Source of the DNA: Silanimonas sp.
Lineage (GTDB): Bacteria > Pseudomonadota > Gammaproteobacteria > Xanthomonadales > Xanthomonadaceae
Length of the DNA: 64,000 nt
Direction of reading: 5' to 3'
NCBI RefSeq assembly: GCF_027530345.1
Contig: NZ_JAPZQK010000013.1
Location: 62,001 to 126,000, forward strand
This document shows, piece after piece, positions 10,207-19,964 of this stretch. Under the pieces are notes generated by a model. The model had not been told where the DNA came from. It did no database searches and was given only the letters and a program-made list of their open reading frames with translations. The position numbers and the translations under genes are program-made. Numbering within the stretch: position 1 is the stretch's first letter; each line of letters starts with the position of its first letter.

Positions 10207-11199
10207 ATGTCCATCGTCGTTTCGATCCTCATCGCCGTCGCGGTCGCCATCGCGCTCGTGCTCGGCAGCCGGCTCTGGTTCGACCGCGTGCAGAAGCGGG
10301 CCCACGCGCAACGCATCGGCATCGAGGCCCTCGACGCCCGCCGCTGGCGGGAAGCCCTCGACCTGCTGGTCCAGGCGCTGGAAAAAGACGGGTACACGCA
10401 GGCCGCTGAGGTCACCGGACCGAGCGGGATGCCGCTCGCCGAGCGCCATCTTTCCCGCGGCAACAGCCGGATACTGCTGATCTACAAGCACGGCACCAGC
10501 TGCCTCATCGGCCCAGCCGCCTTGCTGGACGCCGAGCGCCGCCGCCAGGAGGCGGAGATGGACGAGGTGATCGTGGCGACCCTCGGCAGCCTCGATGGCG
10601 ACGCGCTCGCGCAGGCGGCACGGATGAAGGTGGCCTGCCTTGACGGCCCGAGCGTGTGGTCGAAAGTCCGGGACGTCCTCGACACTGCAACGCAGGAGGC
10701 CGTGGCCGCGGAGGCCGAGGCCTTGGTCGAGCGTCCGCGTCGCCTGGCCACCATCGGCGCCTCGGTGCTCGGCTTCGGCATCGTCGTGTGGGGCGGCAAT
10801 CTGGATCCGTCGTCGATCGCCTCGCTCGCCGCACCGGAGTCATCGCCGCCGATCGCGACTCCCGCACCGGCAGCCGCCGCTACCGCGGAGCCGAGCGCCA
10901 CGCCCCCGGCGGCCACCCCGGCCGCCGACACACCAACTGCCCCGCAAGCCATGGCCGCCGGCAGCGACGAGGAACGGCGTGGCGCGCTGGCCAAGGCCAT
11001 CACCGCGCTGCCGGAGGTCCAGCGGGCCAGCTGGTCCAGCGGCAGCACCATGATCGTCGCCCTGCGGCCCCGCATCAGCATCGACCGCGGCATGGAAGCG
11101 ACCTGTTCGCTCACCGCCGCCTATCCGTTCTTGCGGGACGTCCGCCTGCAGATGGAGACTAGTGGCGGGACCGAGGTGCGCTGGCGCCGCTGCGCCTGA
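10207..11199 (+). CDS. Membrane-anchored protein with restriction-endonuclease-like (Mrr-like) region
   Basis: N-terminal TM; central RILLIYKHGTSCLIGPAALLDAERRRQEAEMDEVIVATLGSLDGDALAQAARMKVACLDGPSVW resembles a restriction-like fold; Pro/Ala linker and C-terminal conserved domain. Confidence 0.45.
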   Translation: MSIVVSILIAVAVAIALVLGSRLWFDRVQKRAHAQRIGIEALDARRWREALDLLVQALEKDGYTQAAEVTGPSGMPLAERHLSRGNSRILLIYKHGTSCLIGPAALLDAERRRQEAEMDEVIVATLGSLDGDALAQAARMKVACLDGPSVWSKVRDVLDTATQEAVAAEAEALVERPRRLATIGASVLGFGIVVWGGNLDPSSIASLAAPESSPPIATPAPAAAATAEPSATPPAATPAADTPTAPQAMAAGSDEERRGALAKAITALPEVQRASWSSGSTMIVALRPRISIDRGMEATCSLTAAYPFLRDVRLQMETSGGTEVRWRRCA

Positions 11200-11222
11200 G
11201 GCGCCAACGCCATCGTTGCCCG

Positions 11223-11260
11223 GAAAGCTGAAGGCCCGCTTGCGCGGGCCTTCAGCTTTC
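11223..11260. terminator. Bidirectional terminator between convergent genes
   Basis: gaaagctgaaggcccgc-ttgc-gcgggccttcagctttc, long perfect stem between the convergent stop codons at 11199 and 11276. Confidence 0.85.
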
Positions 11261-11275
11261 CGTCTTTCGGAGCGT

Positions 11276-13264
11276 TTACCAGTGCACGCCGCGCATCAGC
11301 GCCGCGAAGGCGATCTGCTCGTTCGAGGGCTTGTCACCCTCGCGCATGCCCTTGATGCCCTTGGCCGCCGCCGAATCCGGGAACAGCTCGTAGGCGGTGT
11401 TCATCACGATCTCGTAGGCCTTCGGGGCCACCGAGTTCAGCACCGACGCGAAGATGCCCAAGCGCGTCGCGATGCGGCTGTTGCGGGTGATCACCGCATC
11501 GACGATGAGGTCAGCGGCCTCTTCCGGCGTCAGGGTCGGCACCGAATCGTACATCTTGGTCGGCGCGATCATCGGCGTCTTCACCAGCGGCATGTTGATG
11601 GTTGTGAAGGCGATGTTCTTGCCCGACAGCTCACCCTGTGCGCAGCGGCTGAACGCGTCCAACGCCGCCTTCGAAGCAACGTAGGCCGAGAAACGCGGCG
11701 AATTCGCCAGAACACCGATCGACGAGATGTTGATGATGTGGCCGCCGCGGCGCTCGATCATCGCCGGCAACACGCCCATGATCAGGCGGAGGCTGCCGAA
11801 GTAGTTCAGCTGCATCGTCCGCTCGAAATCATGGAAGCGGTCGAAGCTGAGCTCGATCGAACGGCGGATGGAGCGGCCGGCGTTGTTGATCAGGATGTCG
11901 ACCGGGCCGATCTCGGCATGCACCTTCTGGATCAGTTCGTCGCAGCTGGCGAGGTCGGTGAGGTCGGCGGTGTAGGCGAAGCACTTGCCGCCCTTGGCCT
12001 TGATCTCGTCACGGGCCTTGAAGAGCTCCTCCTCGCCGCGGGCCACGATGACGACCTTGCCGCCCGCGTCGGCGATCTTGTGGGCGGCGGCGAGACCGAT
12101 ACCCGAGGAACCGCCGGTGATGAGCACCACTTTGTTCTCGACCTTGCCGCGCAGGGAGCGATCGATGAACAAGTCCGGGTCGAGGTGGCGCTCCCAGAAG
12201 TCCCAGAGGCGCCACGCGTAGGTGTCCAGCTTCGGCACGGTGATGCCGCTGCCCTTGAGCGCACGCTCCACTTCGCGGGTGTCGAAGCGCGTCGGGTACG
12301 TGATGTAGCCCAGTGCCTCGCGCGGGATCTTCAGGTCCTTCAGGACGGCCTTCGAGAAGCGCTGCACCGGCGGCAGGTTCTTGATGGCGCTGCGGATGTA
12401 GCCCGGCACCACGGCGAACATGCGCGCATCGATGCGCATGCTCATTTCCGGCGCGTGGGCGGCGCGGGCAAAGGTGTTCATCACCTCGCCGATGCGCTCC
12501 GGATCCGGATCCACCAGGTGGAAGCACTTGCCGTCGAGGCCACGCTTGTGGGCGATGTGGTCCATCGCGTCCACCACGAAATCGACCGGCACGAGGTTGA
12601 TCTTGCCGCCCTCGATGCCGATGGCCGGCATCCACTGCGGCATCGTCTGCCGCATCTTCTTGATCAGCGAGAACAGGTAGTACGGGCCGTCGATCTTGTC
12701 GATCTCGCCCGTCTTGCTGTGGCCGATGACGACGCCTGGACGGTAGATGCGGTACGGCACTGGGCAGGACGTGCGCACCAGCCCTTCCGAATCGTGCTTG
12801 GTGCGGAAATACGGGTCGTTCAGGCCTTCGGCCTCGTCGAACATGTCCTCGCGGAACACGCCCGGGTACAGGCCCGCCGCGGCGATCGAACTGGTGTGGT
12901 GGAAGCACACGGCCTTGACCGCGCCGGCGAACTCCATCGCGTGCGTGGTGCCCTCGACGTTCGCAATACGCTGCGATTCGGCGTCGGCGGTGAGATCGTA
13001 GATCGCCGCCAGGTGGAAGACGTGCTTCACCTTGCCCGTCAGCGCCTTCAGCTGCGCAGCCGTGAGGCCAAGTTTCGCCTTGGCGAGATCACCGACGACG
13101 GGGAGCACCCGCTTACGGTCCCAGCCCATCTTCGCGGCGGTCTCGTCGAACTTCTTCTGCGAGCCCTTACGGACGAGAACGTGGATCTGCCCCTTGCGCG
13201 CCAGCAGTTTGCTGACCAGGAACCGACCGATGAAGCCGGTGCCGCCGGTCACGAAATACGTCAT
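11276..13264 (-). CDS. Two-domain SDR protein, alcohol-forming fatty acyl-CoA reductase (Marinobacter Maqu_2507-like)
   Basis: 662 aa. N-terminal MTYFVTGGTGFIGRFLVSKLLARKG + IYRPGVVIGHSKTGEIDKIDGPYYLFSLIKKMRQTMPQWMPAIGIEGGKINLVPVDFVVDAMDHIAH; C-terminal SDR NKVVLITGGSSGIGLAAAHKIADAGGKVV ... SAYVASKAALDAFSRC. Confidence 0.85.
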   Translation of the reverse strand: MTYFVTGGTGFIGRFLVSKLLARKGQIHVLVRKGSQKKFDETAAKMGWDRKRVLPVVGDLAKAKLGLTAAQLKALTGKVKHVFHLAAIYDLTADAESQRIANVEGTTHAMEFAGAVKAVCFHHTSSIAAAGLYPGVFREDMFDEAEGLNDPYFRTKHDSEGLVRTSCPVPYRIYRPGVVIGHSKTGEIDKIDGPYYLFSLIKKMRQTMPQWMPAIGIEGGKINLVPVDFVVDAMDHIAHKRGLDGKCFHLVDPDPERIGEVMNTFARAAHAPEMSMRIDARMFAVVPGYIRSAIKNLPPVQRFSKAVLKDLKIPREALGYITYPTRFDTREVERALKGSGITVPKLDTYAWRLWDFWERHLDPDLFIDRSLRGKVENKVVLITGGSSGIGLAAAHKIADAGGKVVIVARGEEELFKARDEIKAKGGKCFAYTADLTDLASCDELIQKVHAEIGPVDILINNAGRSIRRSIELSFDRFHDFERTMQLNYFGSLRLIMGVLPAMIERRGGHIINISSIGVLANSPRFSAYVASKAALDAFSRCAQGELSGKNIAFTTINMPLVKTPMIAPTKMYDSVPTLTPEEAADLIVDAVITRNSRIATRLGIFASVLNSVAPKAYEIVMNTAYELFPDSAAAKGIKGMREGDKPSNEQIAFAALMRGVHW

Positions 13265-13426
13265 GTCACCCTCTCCCAGGAACGACCATGGACCAAGTCC
13301 CGCAGGCGTGCGGGATGCCCGGTTACGTTGCCAGAGGCGCGCGGAAACGACAAACGGCACGGGTGCGTTGACCGGCCCGGGGGGGCGTGCTATCTCAGCG
13401 TTCGCTGTCAGCCCCGGATCGCCGCA

Positions 13427-13684
13427 ATGCCCGACCTCAAGACCCAGTTCGAACAGGCCAAGGACGCCGTGATGGCCCTGGCCGAGCGTCCCGACAACGA
13501 CACGTTGCTGCGCCTCTACGCCCTCTACAAGCAGGGCTCCGAGGGCGACGTCAACGGCGCGCGGCCCGGCTTCTTCGATTTCGTTGGCAACGCCAAGTAC
13601 GAGGCCTGGGAGAAGCTCAAGGGCACGAAGCAGGACGACGCGATGAAGAAGTATGTCGACCTCGTGAAGAAGCTGACGGCCTGA
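13427..13684 (+). CDS. Acyl-CoA-binding protein
   Basis: 85 aa MPDLKTQFEQAKDAVMALAERPDNDTLLRLYALYKQGSEGDVNGARPGFFDFVGNAKYEAWEKLKGTKQDDAMKKYVDLVKKLTA, classic ACBP. Confidence 0.95.
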   Translation: MPDLKTQFEQAKDAVMALAERPDNDTLLRLYALYKQGSEGDVNGARPGFFDFVGNAKYEAWEKLKGTKQDDAMKKYVDLVKKLTA

Positions 13685-13706
13685 CGGCCGGCCCGCGACC
13701 ATCCCG

Positions 13707-14333
13707 ATGGCTCCCCAGACCCGGCAACGGATCCTCGACTGCGCCTTGGCGATGTTCAACGCCCAGGGCGAGCCGAACGTGACCACGAACCACATCGCCG
13801 ACGAGCTGGAGATCAGCCCGGGCAACCTGTATTACCACTTCCGCAACAAGGACGACATCATCGAGCAGCTGTTCGGGCGCTTCGAGGAGCGCATCGGCGA
13901 AGCGATGACCGTCCCGGAAGGCCGCCTGCCGGGCCTGGAGGACATCTGGTTGCAGATGCACCTCGTCTTCGAGTGCATCTGGGACAACCGTTTCCTGTAC
14001 CGCGACCTTGTCGACATCCTGAGCCGCAACCGCCGGCTGCGGATGCGTTTCGCGCGCATCCTCAAGCGCGCCACGGAAAACGCCAGTTCGGTGATCCGTG
14101 GCCTGTCCCAGGCGGGGATCCTGCGCGCCTCGGCGGCGGAGATGGACGCGCTGGCGACCAACATCCTGCTGGTCGCCACCTTCTGGCTGAACTACGGCGC
14201 CGCGCGCGGCGACCAGGACGAGGCGAAATCCATCCGCCAGGGCATCGTGCAGATGATGATGCTGATCTCGCCCTTCCTGCGCGATGCCGAGCGTGTCCAC
14301 CTGAACACGCTCAGCCAGGCTTACCAGGACTGA
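13707..14333 (+). CDS. TetR/AcrR family transcriptional regulator
   Basis: RQRILDCALAMFNAQGEPNVTTNHIADELEISPGNLYYHFRNKDDIIEQLF. Confidence 0.92.
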   Translation: MAPQTRQRILDCALAMFNAQGEPNVTTNHIADELEISPGNLYYHFRNKDDIIEQLFGRFEERIGEAMTVPEGRLPGLEDIWLQMHLVFECIWDNRFLYRDLVDILSRNRRLRMRFARILKRATENASSVIRGLSQAGILRASAAEMDALATNILLVATFWLNYGAARGDQDEAKSIRQGIVQMMMLISPFLRDAERVHLNTLSQAYQD

Positions 14334-14337
14334 CGCT

Positions 14338-14799
14338 TCAGGCCCGGCGACGGGCCTTCACCGCCTTCTTAGCGACCGGGCGCTTCACCGCGGCCTTGGC
14401 GGCGCGCTTGGCCGGGGCCTTGGCGACGATCTTCGGCAGGCCGACGCGGGTGAGCAGCGGGTTCAGGCGCTTGGCGGCTTCGGCCACGCCCTGGACGCGG
14501 GCCGCGTCGATCTGGGCGCCGAGCTTGTCGGCCTCGCGCTTCAGCGGGGCAATGCGCGAACGGGCGGACTTGGCGAGCTTCTTCACTTCGCTGCGCGCGG
14601 TGTCGACCGCGGCATCGGCGCCGGCGCGAAGGCGCTGCGGCACTTCCGCGACATCGGACGCGAGGCGCTCGGCCTGGCGACCGGCCAGCACGGCGACGCC
14701 GAGGCTGGCGAGGAAGACCGTACGCGGATTGACCGGCGCGGCGACGGCGCGGGGACGCGCGGTGCGACGGGTGCGGGTGCGGGAGGACGAACGTGCCAT
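14338..14799 (-). CDS. Small basic protein with Ala/Lys/Arg-rich C-terminus (phasin-like or histone-like)
   Basis: VLAGRQAERLASDVAEVPQRLRAGADAAVDTARSEVKKLAKS...KAPAKRAAKAAVKRPVAKKAVKARRRA. Confidence 0.55.
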   Translation of the reverse strand: MARSSSRTRTRRTARPRAVAAPVNPRTVFLASLGVAVLAGRQAERLASDVAEVPQRLRAGADAAVDTARSEVKKLAKSARSRIAPLKREADKLGAQIDAARVQGVAEAAKRLNPLLTRVGLPKIVAKAPAKRAAKAAVKRPVAKKAVKARRRA

Positions 14800-14926
14800 G
14801 GGACCACCGTTGGATTCGCGCCGGAATGGCGTCGGCGCGAGTTTTGGTTCGCGGCGCAGAGCTTTCACACTAGACGCGAGCGAAATATCGCCGCAGTCTG
14901 CGCGCTGGATCGAGGAGACCCCAACG

Positions 14927-15787
14927 ATGGCGACGAAGAAGAAGTCCGGCTGGGCCACCCTGCCCGCCAAGGCCCCGAAATTCGACTTCTCGGGCGATGC
15001 GCTCAAGAAAGCCTGGAAAGACCTGCATGCCGGCGACGCCGAGCCCTATCCGGACGCGAAGCGCGCCGCGGCACTGCTGAAGGCAGCGGGCAAGGCGGCG
15101 CCAAAGGATCTGGACGCCGATGGCGTCGCCACGCAGCTGCAGGACGGCTGGCGGGCGTTCCACGAAGGCCGTTTCGAGGCTGCCCACGAGGCGGGCCGCG
15201 CGCTCGGCGTGCTCGGCGCCTCGTTGGCGACGAAGGCGCTGGGCATCCACGCGGCCTACCTCGTCAATGACGATGCCGAACGCCTGCAGCGCTTCGAGTT
15301 CGTCACGGCCATCGCCGAGCAGGCCATCGATGCCCTGCCCGGTGAGGCGAACAGCCACTACCGGCGCGCCTTCGGGCTGGGCCGCTACAGTCAGGGCATC
15401 AGCATCGTGAAGGCGCTGAAGCAGGGGCTGGCCGGCAAGGTGCGCGAAAGCCTCGACAAGACCTTGGCCATTGAACCGGACCATGCCGAGGCGCGCCTCG
15501 CGATGGCCGTGTATCACGCCGAGGTCGTTTCGAAGGTGGGCGGGCTGATCGGCGGCATGACCTACGGCGCGAAGGCGTCGGAAGCCGAAAAACACCTCGC
15601 TGCCGCGCTCAAGCTGATGCCGAAGTCGCCGGTGGCGCACCTCGAGCAAGGCAATGTCGCCCTGCTGCTGAATGGTGCCAAGGGCGAGGATGCCGCCGCC
15701 GCCGCGTACGAAAAAGCCGCAGGATTGAAGCCGCGCGACGCGATGGAGTGGCTCGACGCGCGGCACGCGGCGAGCCAGATCGAGTAA
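14927..15787 (+). CDS. TPR-like protein of unknown function
   Basis: Repeated helical pattern LDKTLAIEPDHAEARLAMAVYHAEV, LAAALKLMPKSPVAHLEQGNVALLL, YEKAAGLKPRDAMEWLDAR. Confidence 0.65.
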   Translation: MATKKKSGWATLPAKAPKFDFSGDALKKAWKDLHAGDAEPYPDAKRAAALLKAAGKAAPKDLDADGVATQLQDGWRAFHEGRFEAAHEAGRALGVLGASLATKALGIHAAYLVNDDAERLQRFEFVTAIAEQAIDALPGEANSHYRRAFGLGRYSQGISIVKALKQGLAGKVRESLDKTLAIEPDHAEARLAMAVYHAEVVSKVGGLIGGMTYGAKASEAEKHLAAALKLMPKSPVAHLEQGNVALLLNGAKGEDAAAAAYEKAAGLKPRDAMEWLDARHAASQIE

Positions 15788-15790
15788 GCC

Positions 15791-17107
15791 TCAGGGTGCG
15801 GGGCAGCTCAGCGTCTTCGCACGCTGGAACAGGTCCGGCGGCAGCTGGACCATATAGGCGTCAACGTCCTGGTCGCTGGTGCTGCCCCAGTTCGAAGTGA
15901 ACAGCACGCGGGTGAAATCACGGTTGACGCTTGCATGCGGCTCGGTCCAGTAGCCATTGGCGCGGCTCTGGTGGTGCGCGAGCTGGATGATCGTCGGGCT
16001 GGCCCGGAGCTCCACGGCCATGATGCGTTCGTGCAGCCACCGCTCGGGACCGCTGTAGGCATAGGTCGACAGCAGCATCCAGCCCGGCACATTGAAGTTC
16101 TTCGCCGACACGTGATACGCCGTTCCACTGCCGTCGAGGTAGGTCCGGAACAGCGCCGTGCGCACCCCCGTATCGAGGTTGACCATGACGAGATCGCCGG
16201 CATTGCTCTGGTAGTCGACGAAAACGAAGATGTCCTCGCCGGTCGGGCTCAACCCAAGGTCGGAATGCTCGGACGTTGCGTGCAACTGCCGTGAGCTGGT
16301 GAAGGTTCGATTCCAGGCCACCGTGCCGCCCATGCCATTGAGACTGCTCACGACGCAGTGCCGGCCGCTGGCGGACATGCTGATGTGGTCGGGGCGCGCG
16401 GTCATCGCACGCGTGCCGACGACCGTCTGCGTCTGCAGGTCGTAGGTGAACACGCCGAGGATGCCGAAATTCGCGTTCTCCGCATGGAAACACCAGTAGC
16501 GAGCGTCTGCAGAGGGGCTACCTTCCGATCTCGTCCAGACGCGCGCCACGCCAGCCCAAGGCAGCTTGCCGGTGAAATCGGCCGCCAACGTCGTGACATT
16601 GGTATTGACGTCCAGCACGGACATCCGCATGCCGCCATTGGTCGGCAGGTAGTAGAGCCGATTGGGATCGGTGGGATGCCACTGCGGCTCGGCGTCGCCT
16701 GCCGGCCCGTTCAGAACGCGAACGTGGGCCAGGCTGTTGGCGTCGTAGAGGTGCCACGCGCCGTCGAAGGCGTAGACGATGAATCGCGAGTTGTCGGCGT
16801 TGAAGGCTTGGCGGCGCGAGTAGTCGTTCCGCGCGAAACCGGAGGGCGGCTCCGCGGCATGGTCGGTGGCACGCACCACGCAGGTGCCGAAGAACGGATC
16901 ACGTTGTGCCACGCCTTTGGCTGGGCGTGGACTGGCCTTGAACGGCGCCATGACTTCGCCAACGACGGGCGAGTAGCTGGCGGAATAGAAATTCAGGCAC
17001 GGACCGGTCGTCGGCCCCGGGGCCGACTGCGCACCCACCGAGCACGCGCCGAGCAGCGTGGCGAAAGCGAAGAAGGGGCGAAGGAACGAGCGGGCGGAAT
17101 CGAACAT
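15791..17107 (-). CDS. Secreted beta-propeller-like protein (paralogue of 52451-54802)
   Basis: Signal peptide MFDSARSFLRPFFAFATLLGACSVGAQS; repeated blades; shares DYSRRQAFNADNS, RYWC, YDLQTQTVVG, RPDH.SMSASGR and HHQSR.GYWTEP with the 52451-54802 product. Confidence 0.7.
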   Translation of the reverse strand: MFDSARSFLRPFFAFATLLGACSVGAQSAPGPTTGPCLNFYSASYSPVVGEVMAPFKASPRPAKGVAQRDPFFGTCVVRATDHAAEPPSGFARNDYSRRQAFNADNSRFIVYAFDGAWHLYDANSLAHVRVLNGPAGDAEPQWHPTDPNRLYYLPTNGGMRMSVLDVNTNVTTLAADFTGKLPWAGVARVWTRSEGSPSADARYWCFHAENANFGILGVFTYDLQTQTVVGTRAMTARPDHISMSASGRHCVVSSLNGMGGTVAWNRTFTSSRQLHATSEHSDLGLSPTGEDIFVFVDYQSNAGDLVMVNLDTGVRTALFRTYLDGSGTAYHVSAKNFNVPGWMLLSTYAYSGPERWLHERIMAVELRASPTIIQLAHHQSRANGYWTEPHASVNRDFTRVLFTSNWGSTSDQDVDAYMVQLPPDLFQRAKTLSCPAP

Positions 17108-17138
17108 CAGCAACGTGCTCCGATACGGGGGGATGGAC

Positions 17139-18698
17139 TCATGGTGCAGTGCCGCGGCGGAGTCTGCCCCAGATGCCGGCAGCGATCCATTGCAGGTCGG
17201 GCTGGCGCAACCGCCACGCGCAGGCAAGACCAGCCACACCAGCGACGAAGGCGATGGCCATCGCTTCGACGGCATGGAAAAGGCGCGTCTCGGGAAGCGT
17301 CGGCCACACCAACGGCAGGAGCAGGAGGCCCACGGCCGCCATCGCCGCGGCAACGGCAGCGAGCTTCCCGAGCTCCGGCCACAGCCCTTTGGGCCAGCGC
17401 CAGCGCAGCACCCAGAGCGCGGCGAGCAGCGAGAGCAGCGCAGACTGCAGCATGGACACAGACGCCGCCCACGCGACGCCCACGGCGCCACCACTGTCGC
17501 CCCAGAGATGGCACAGCCCGAGGTGGGTGGCCACGCCAAGCAGGCCGATGCCGACCTGCAACCACGGGCGCACGGCGGCGTGCAGCACGCGATAGTTGAA
17601 GAACGCGGCGGAGCGGAAAATCAGGCCGAGCGCCAGCACCTCGGTGATGTCGGCCGTGAGCGCGGTCTGCGCCGGGGTAAACGCACCGCGCTCGAGCAGC
17701 AGGGCCACCAGCGGCTCGGAGAACAGCATCAGCAGGATGGCCGCCGGCAACGTGAGGAAGAGCAGGAAGCGCAAGCCATCGGCGAAGGCCTGCGCGGCTT
17801 CGTCGACCTCGCCGCGGGCGAAGTGCCGGCCGAAGGTCGGATAGAACGTGGTGATCACGGCCTGCGCGAACACCTCGACCGGCAGGAACGCGAACATCGC
17901 CGCGTACGCCATCGCCGAAATCGCGCCGGCCTCGCCGTGCGAGAGGAAGTACTGGTTGATGAGGCCGGTGAATACCGAACCCACCGATCCGACGAAGAGC
18001 GGCAACAGGTGCGCCGCCGGGGCGCGGAAATCCGGATGCCGTAGATCGAGCTTCGGACGGATGCTGCGGCGGAGATCAACCCGGTTGCCCCAGAGGAGAA
18101 CGCCAGCCTGCAGGACGAACCCGGCGAGCACGCCCAAGGTCAGGGCCATCACCCCGAGATGGGTCGCCAGCATCAGGGCCGACGCAATGATGGTCACGTT
18201 GGTCAACACGCCTTCCAGGGCAGGCAGCACGAAGCGCTCGCGCGCATTGCTCAGGGCCGACAGCACGGAGGACAGCGTCAGCAGCGGCACGCAGGGCAGC
18301 AGCAGGCGGCTGAGCGACACCGCCTCGGTGCGGGCCTCCGCCGCAAGCCCGGGCGCCAACGCGCCCACCAGCGCATCGGCGAAGACGAACATCACCGCCG
18401 ACGCGATCACGCTAACGCCCACCACGACGGTGAAGAAGGTGTTCGCCCCCGCCCAGGCCTCGGGGCCCTCGCGACCCTCGAGGTTCGCCATGAACCGCGG
18501 CACGAAGGCCACCGTGACTACCGTCGTGAGCAGGGACGGCAGCAGCAGCGGAAGCGAATACGCAACCCAGAACGCATCGAGCGATGCGCTGGCACCGAAC
18601 AGCGCGGCGACCATCATGGTCTTGCCGATCGCCAGCAACTTGCTGGCGCCATTCAAGGCCGAGAGACCGAGTGCCTTGTGATGGCCGGAGCGACTCAC
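17139..18698 (-). CDS. MurJ/MviN-like lipid flippase (EPS repeat-unit flippase)
   Basis: GASKLLAIGKTMMVAALFGASASLDAFWVAYSLPLLLPSLLTTVVTVAFVPRFM, many TM segments; GTG start overlaps the upstream stop (GTGA). Confidence 0.8.
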   Translation of the reverse strand: MSRSGHHKALGLSALNGASKLLAIGKTMMVAALFGASASLDAFWVAYSLPLLLPSLLTTVVTVAFVPRFMANLEGREGPEAWAGANTFFTVVVGVSVIASAVMFVFADALVGALAPGLAAEARTEAVSLSRLLLPCVPLLTLSSVLSALSNARERFVLPALEGVLTNVTIIASALMLATHLGVMALTLGVLAGFVLQAGVLLWGNRVDLRRSIRPKLDLRHPDFRAPAAHLLPLFVGSVGSVFTGLINQYFLSHGEAGAISAMAYAAMFAFLPVEVFAQAVITTFYPTFGRHFARGEVDEAAQAFADGLRFLLFLTLPAAILLMLFSEPLVALLLERGAFTPAQTALTADITEVLALGLIFRSAAFFNYRVLHAAVRPWLQVGIGLLGVATHLGLCHLWGDSGGAVGVAWAASVSMLQSALLSLLAALWVLRWRWPKGLWPELGKLAAVAAAMAAVGLLLLPLVWPTLPETRLFHAVEAMAIAFVAGVAGLACAWRLRQPDLQWIAAGIWGRLRRGTAP

Positions 18699-19963
18699 GC
18701 ACGCACCATCGGATGCGCACGACGCGGCGCGGGGTTCGCAACCGGGGCCGGTGCGCCCGCGGCTCGCAACTGCGACTGCCGCTCCACCAGTGCGGCCAAC
18801 GCCCAGAAGATGCCCATGACCGTGCCTTCGCTGAACGGGCTGCCGTAGATGTTGCCCAGCGCCATCGCCAGCACGGCGATACGGAATCCATGCGCCAGCG
18901 TCAGCGCCTCGTGGTCGCGGGCCTCGCGCACCAGTCGGCTGCCGAGCCGCCATAGCGCGAACACCAGAACAAGCAAGGCGATCAAGCCCTGGAGGCCGGC
19001 CTCCGCCAGCGTCAGCACGTAGTAGTTGTGCGCGTCCTTGCCGGGGTAGTTCGAATAGTCGCCGATCAATCCCTTGAAGCGGTTGGCGCCGACGCCGATC
19101 GGACTTTCCGACCACATGACCACGGCGCCGCTCCAGATGTCCCAGCGGCTGGCCGTGCTGTCGTCGACCGCTTCCTGCCCGAATTCGTCGACCTGCTGCG
19201 TTTCCTGCACGCGTTCGAACGCGCCGGAGGGCAGCATGGGCAAGGCGATGGCGAAGACGATGGCGCAGAACGCGGCCACCACGACGCTGCGGCGAATCGC
19301 CATCAGCGCCAGGGCCAACAGCGCAATGAAATAGCTTTGCCGCGAGTAGGTGAACAGGATGGCCGCGGCCAGCACCAGCAGGCCGCCCAAAGCGACCATG
19401 CGCCAGAACGGCTGCCCCTTCAGGAAGAACACCGGGGCCGCGAACAAGGGGATGAACATGGCGTAAAACACGCCGGCGCGGTTCGCCGAGCGGTAGTCCG
19501 GGCCGAACGGGCCCGCGGCACGCTGGGTTTCCGAATAGCCGCCGATGCCGTAATCGAGCCCTTCGCGCACGGCCTCGAGGCCGGCGACGGCCGCCACGAC
19601 GAACACCAGCAGGATCAGGCGGCGCGCGGTCTTCAGATCGCGCACCGCGTAGTAGAAAAGGAAGTAGTAGAGCGGATAGAACAGCAGCGTCTTCAGGTAG
19701 GTGAGGTCCTCCATCGGCGACTGCGGGCGGGCGAACATCGCCACGAGCGTGGCGATGGCGGCCGCCACGAAATAGATCCGCAGCGGGCCACCAAGGGAGG
19801 GCTTGGCCAGCGGGGCTCCTCGGCCTTGGAGCACGAGGGCGGCCAGCGCGGCGCCGAACACCAGGTTGATGACGTTGACCCCCGGGATGCCGAGGTCGAT
19901 ATCGAAGTGGAACTGGTTGACCGTGTAGACGAGCAGCACGGCCAGTAGCAAGCGCAGGATCAT
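18695..19963 (-). CDS. O-antigen ligase / polysaccharide polymerase-like membrane protein
   Basis: Many TM segments; SPIGVGANRFKGLIGDYSNYPGKDAHNYYVLTLAEAGLQGLIALL (Wzy_C/O-antigen ligase pattern). Confidence 0.8.
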   Translation of the reverse strand: MILRLLLAVLLVYTVNQFHFDIDLGIPGVNVINLVFGAALAALVLQGRGAPLAKPSLGGPLRIYFVAAAIATLVAMFARPQSPMEDLTYLKTLLFYPLYYFLFYYAVRDLKTARRLILLVFVVAAVAGLEAVREGLDYGIGGYSETQRAAGPFGPDYRSANRAGVFYAMFIPLFAAPVFFLKGQPFWRMVALGGLLVLAAAILFTYSRQSYFIALLALALMAIRRSVVVAAFCAIVFAIALPMLPSGAFERVQETQQVDEFGQEAVDDSTASRWDIWSGAVVMWSESPIGVGANRFKGLIGDYSNYPGKDAHNYYVLTLAEAGLQGLIALLVLVFALWRLGSRLVREARDHEALTLAHGFRIAVLAMALGNIYGSPFSEGTVMGIFWALAALVERQSQLRAAGAPAPVANPAPRRAHPMVRA

Positions 19964-19964
19964 G

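Noticed and set aside
16520-16540. CTACCTTCCGATCT resembles the end of an Illumina adapter
   Set aside because: The region translates in frame to RVWTRSEGSPSADARYW, conserved in the paralogue (RVWTKSEGSPSADGRYW), so the resemblance is coincidental
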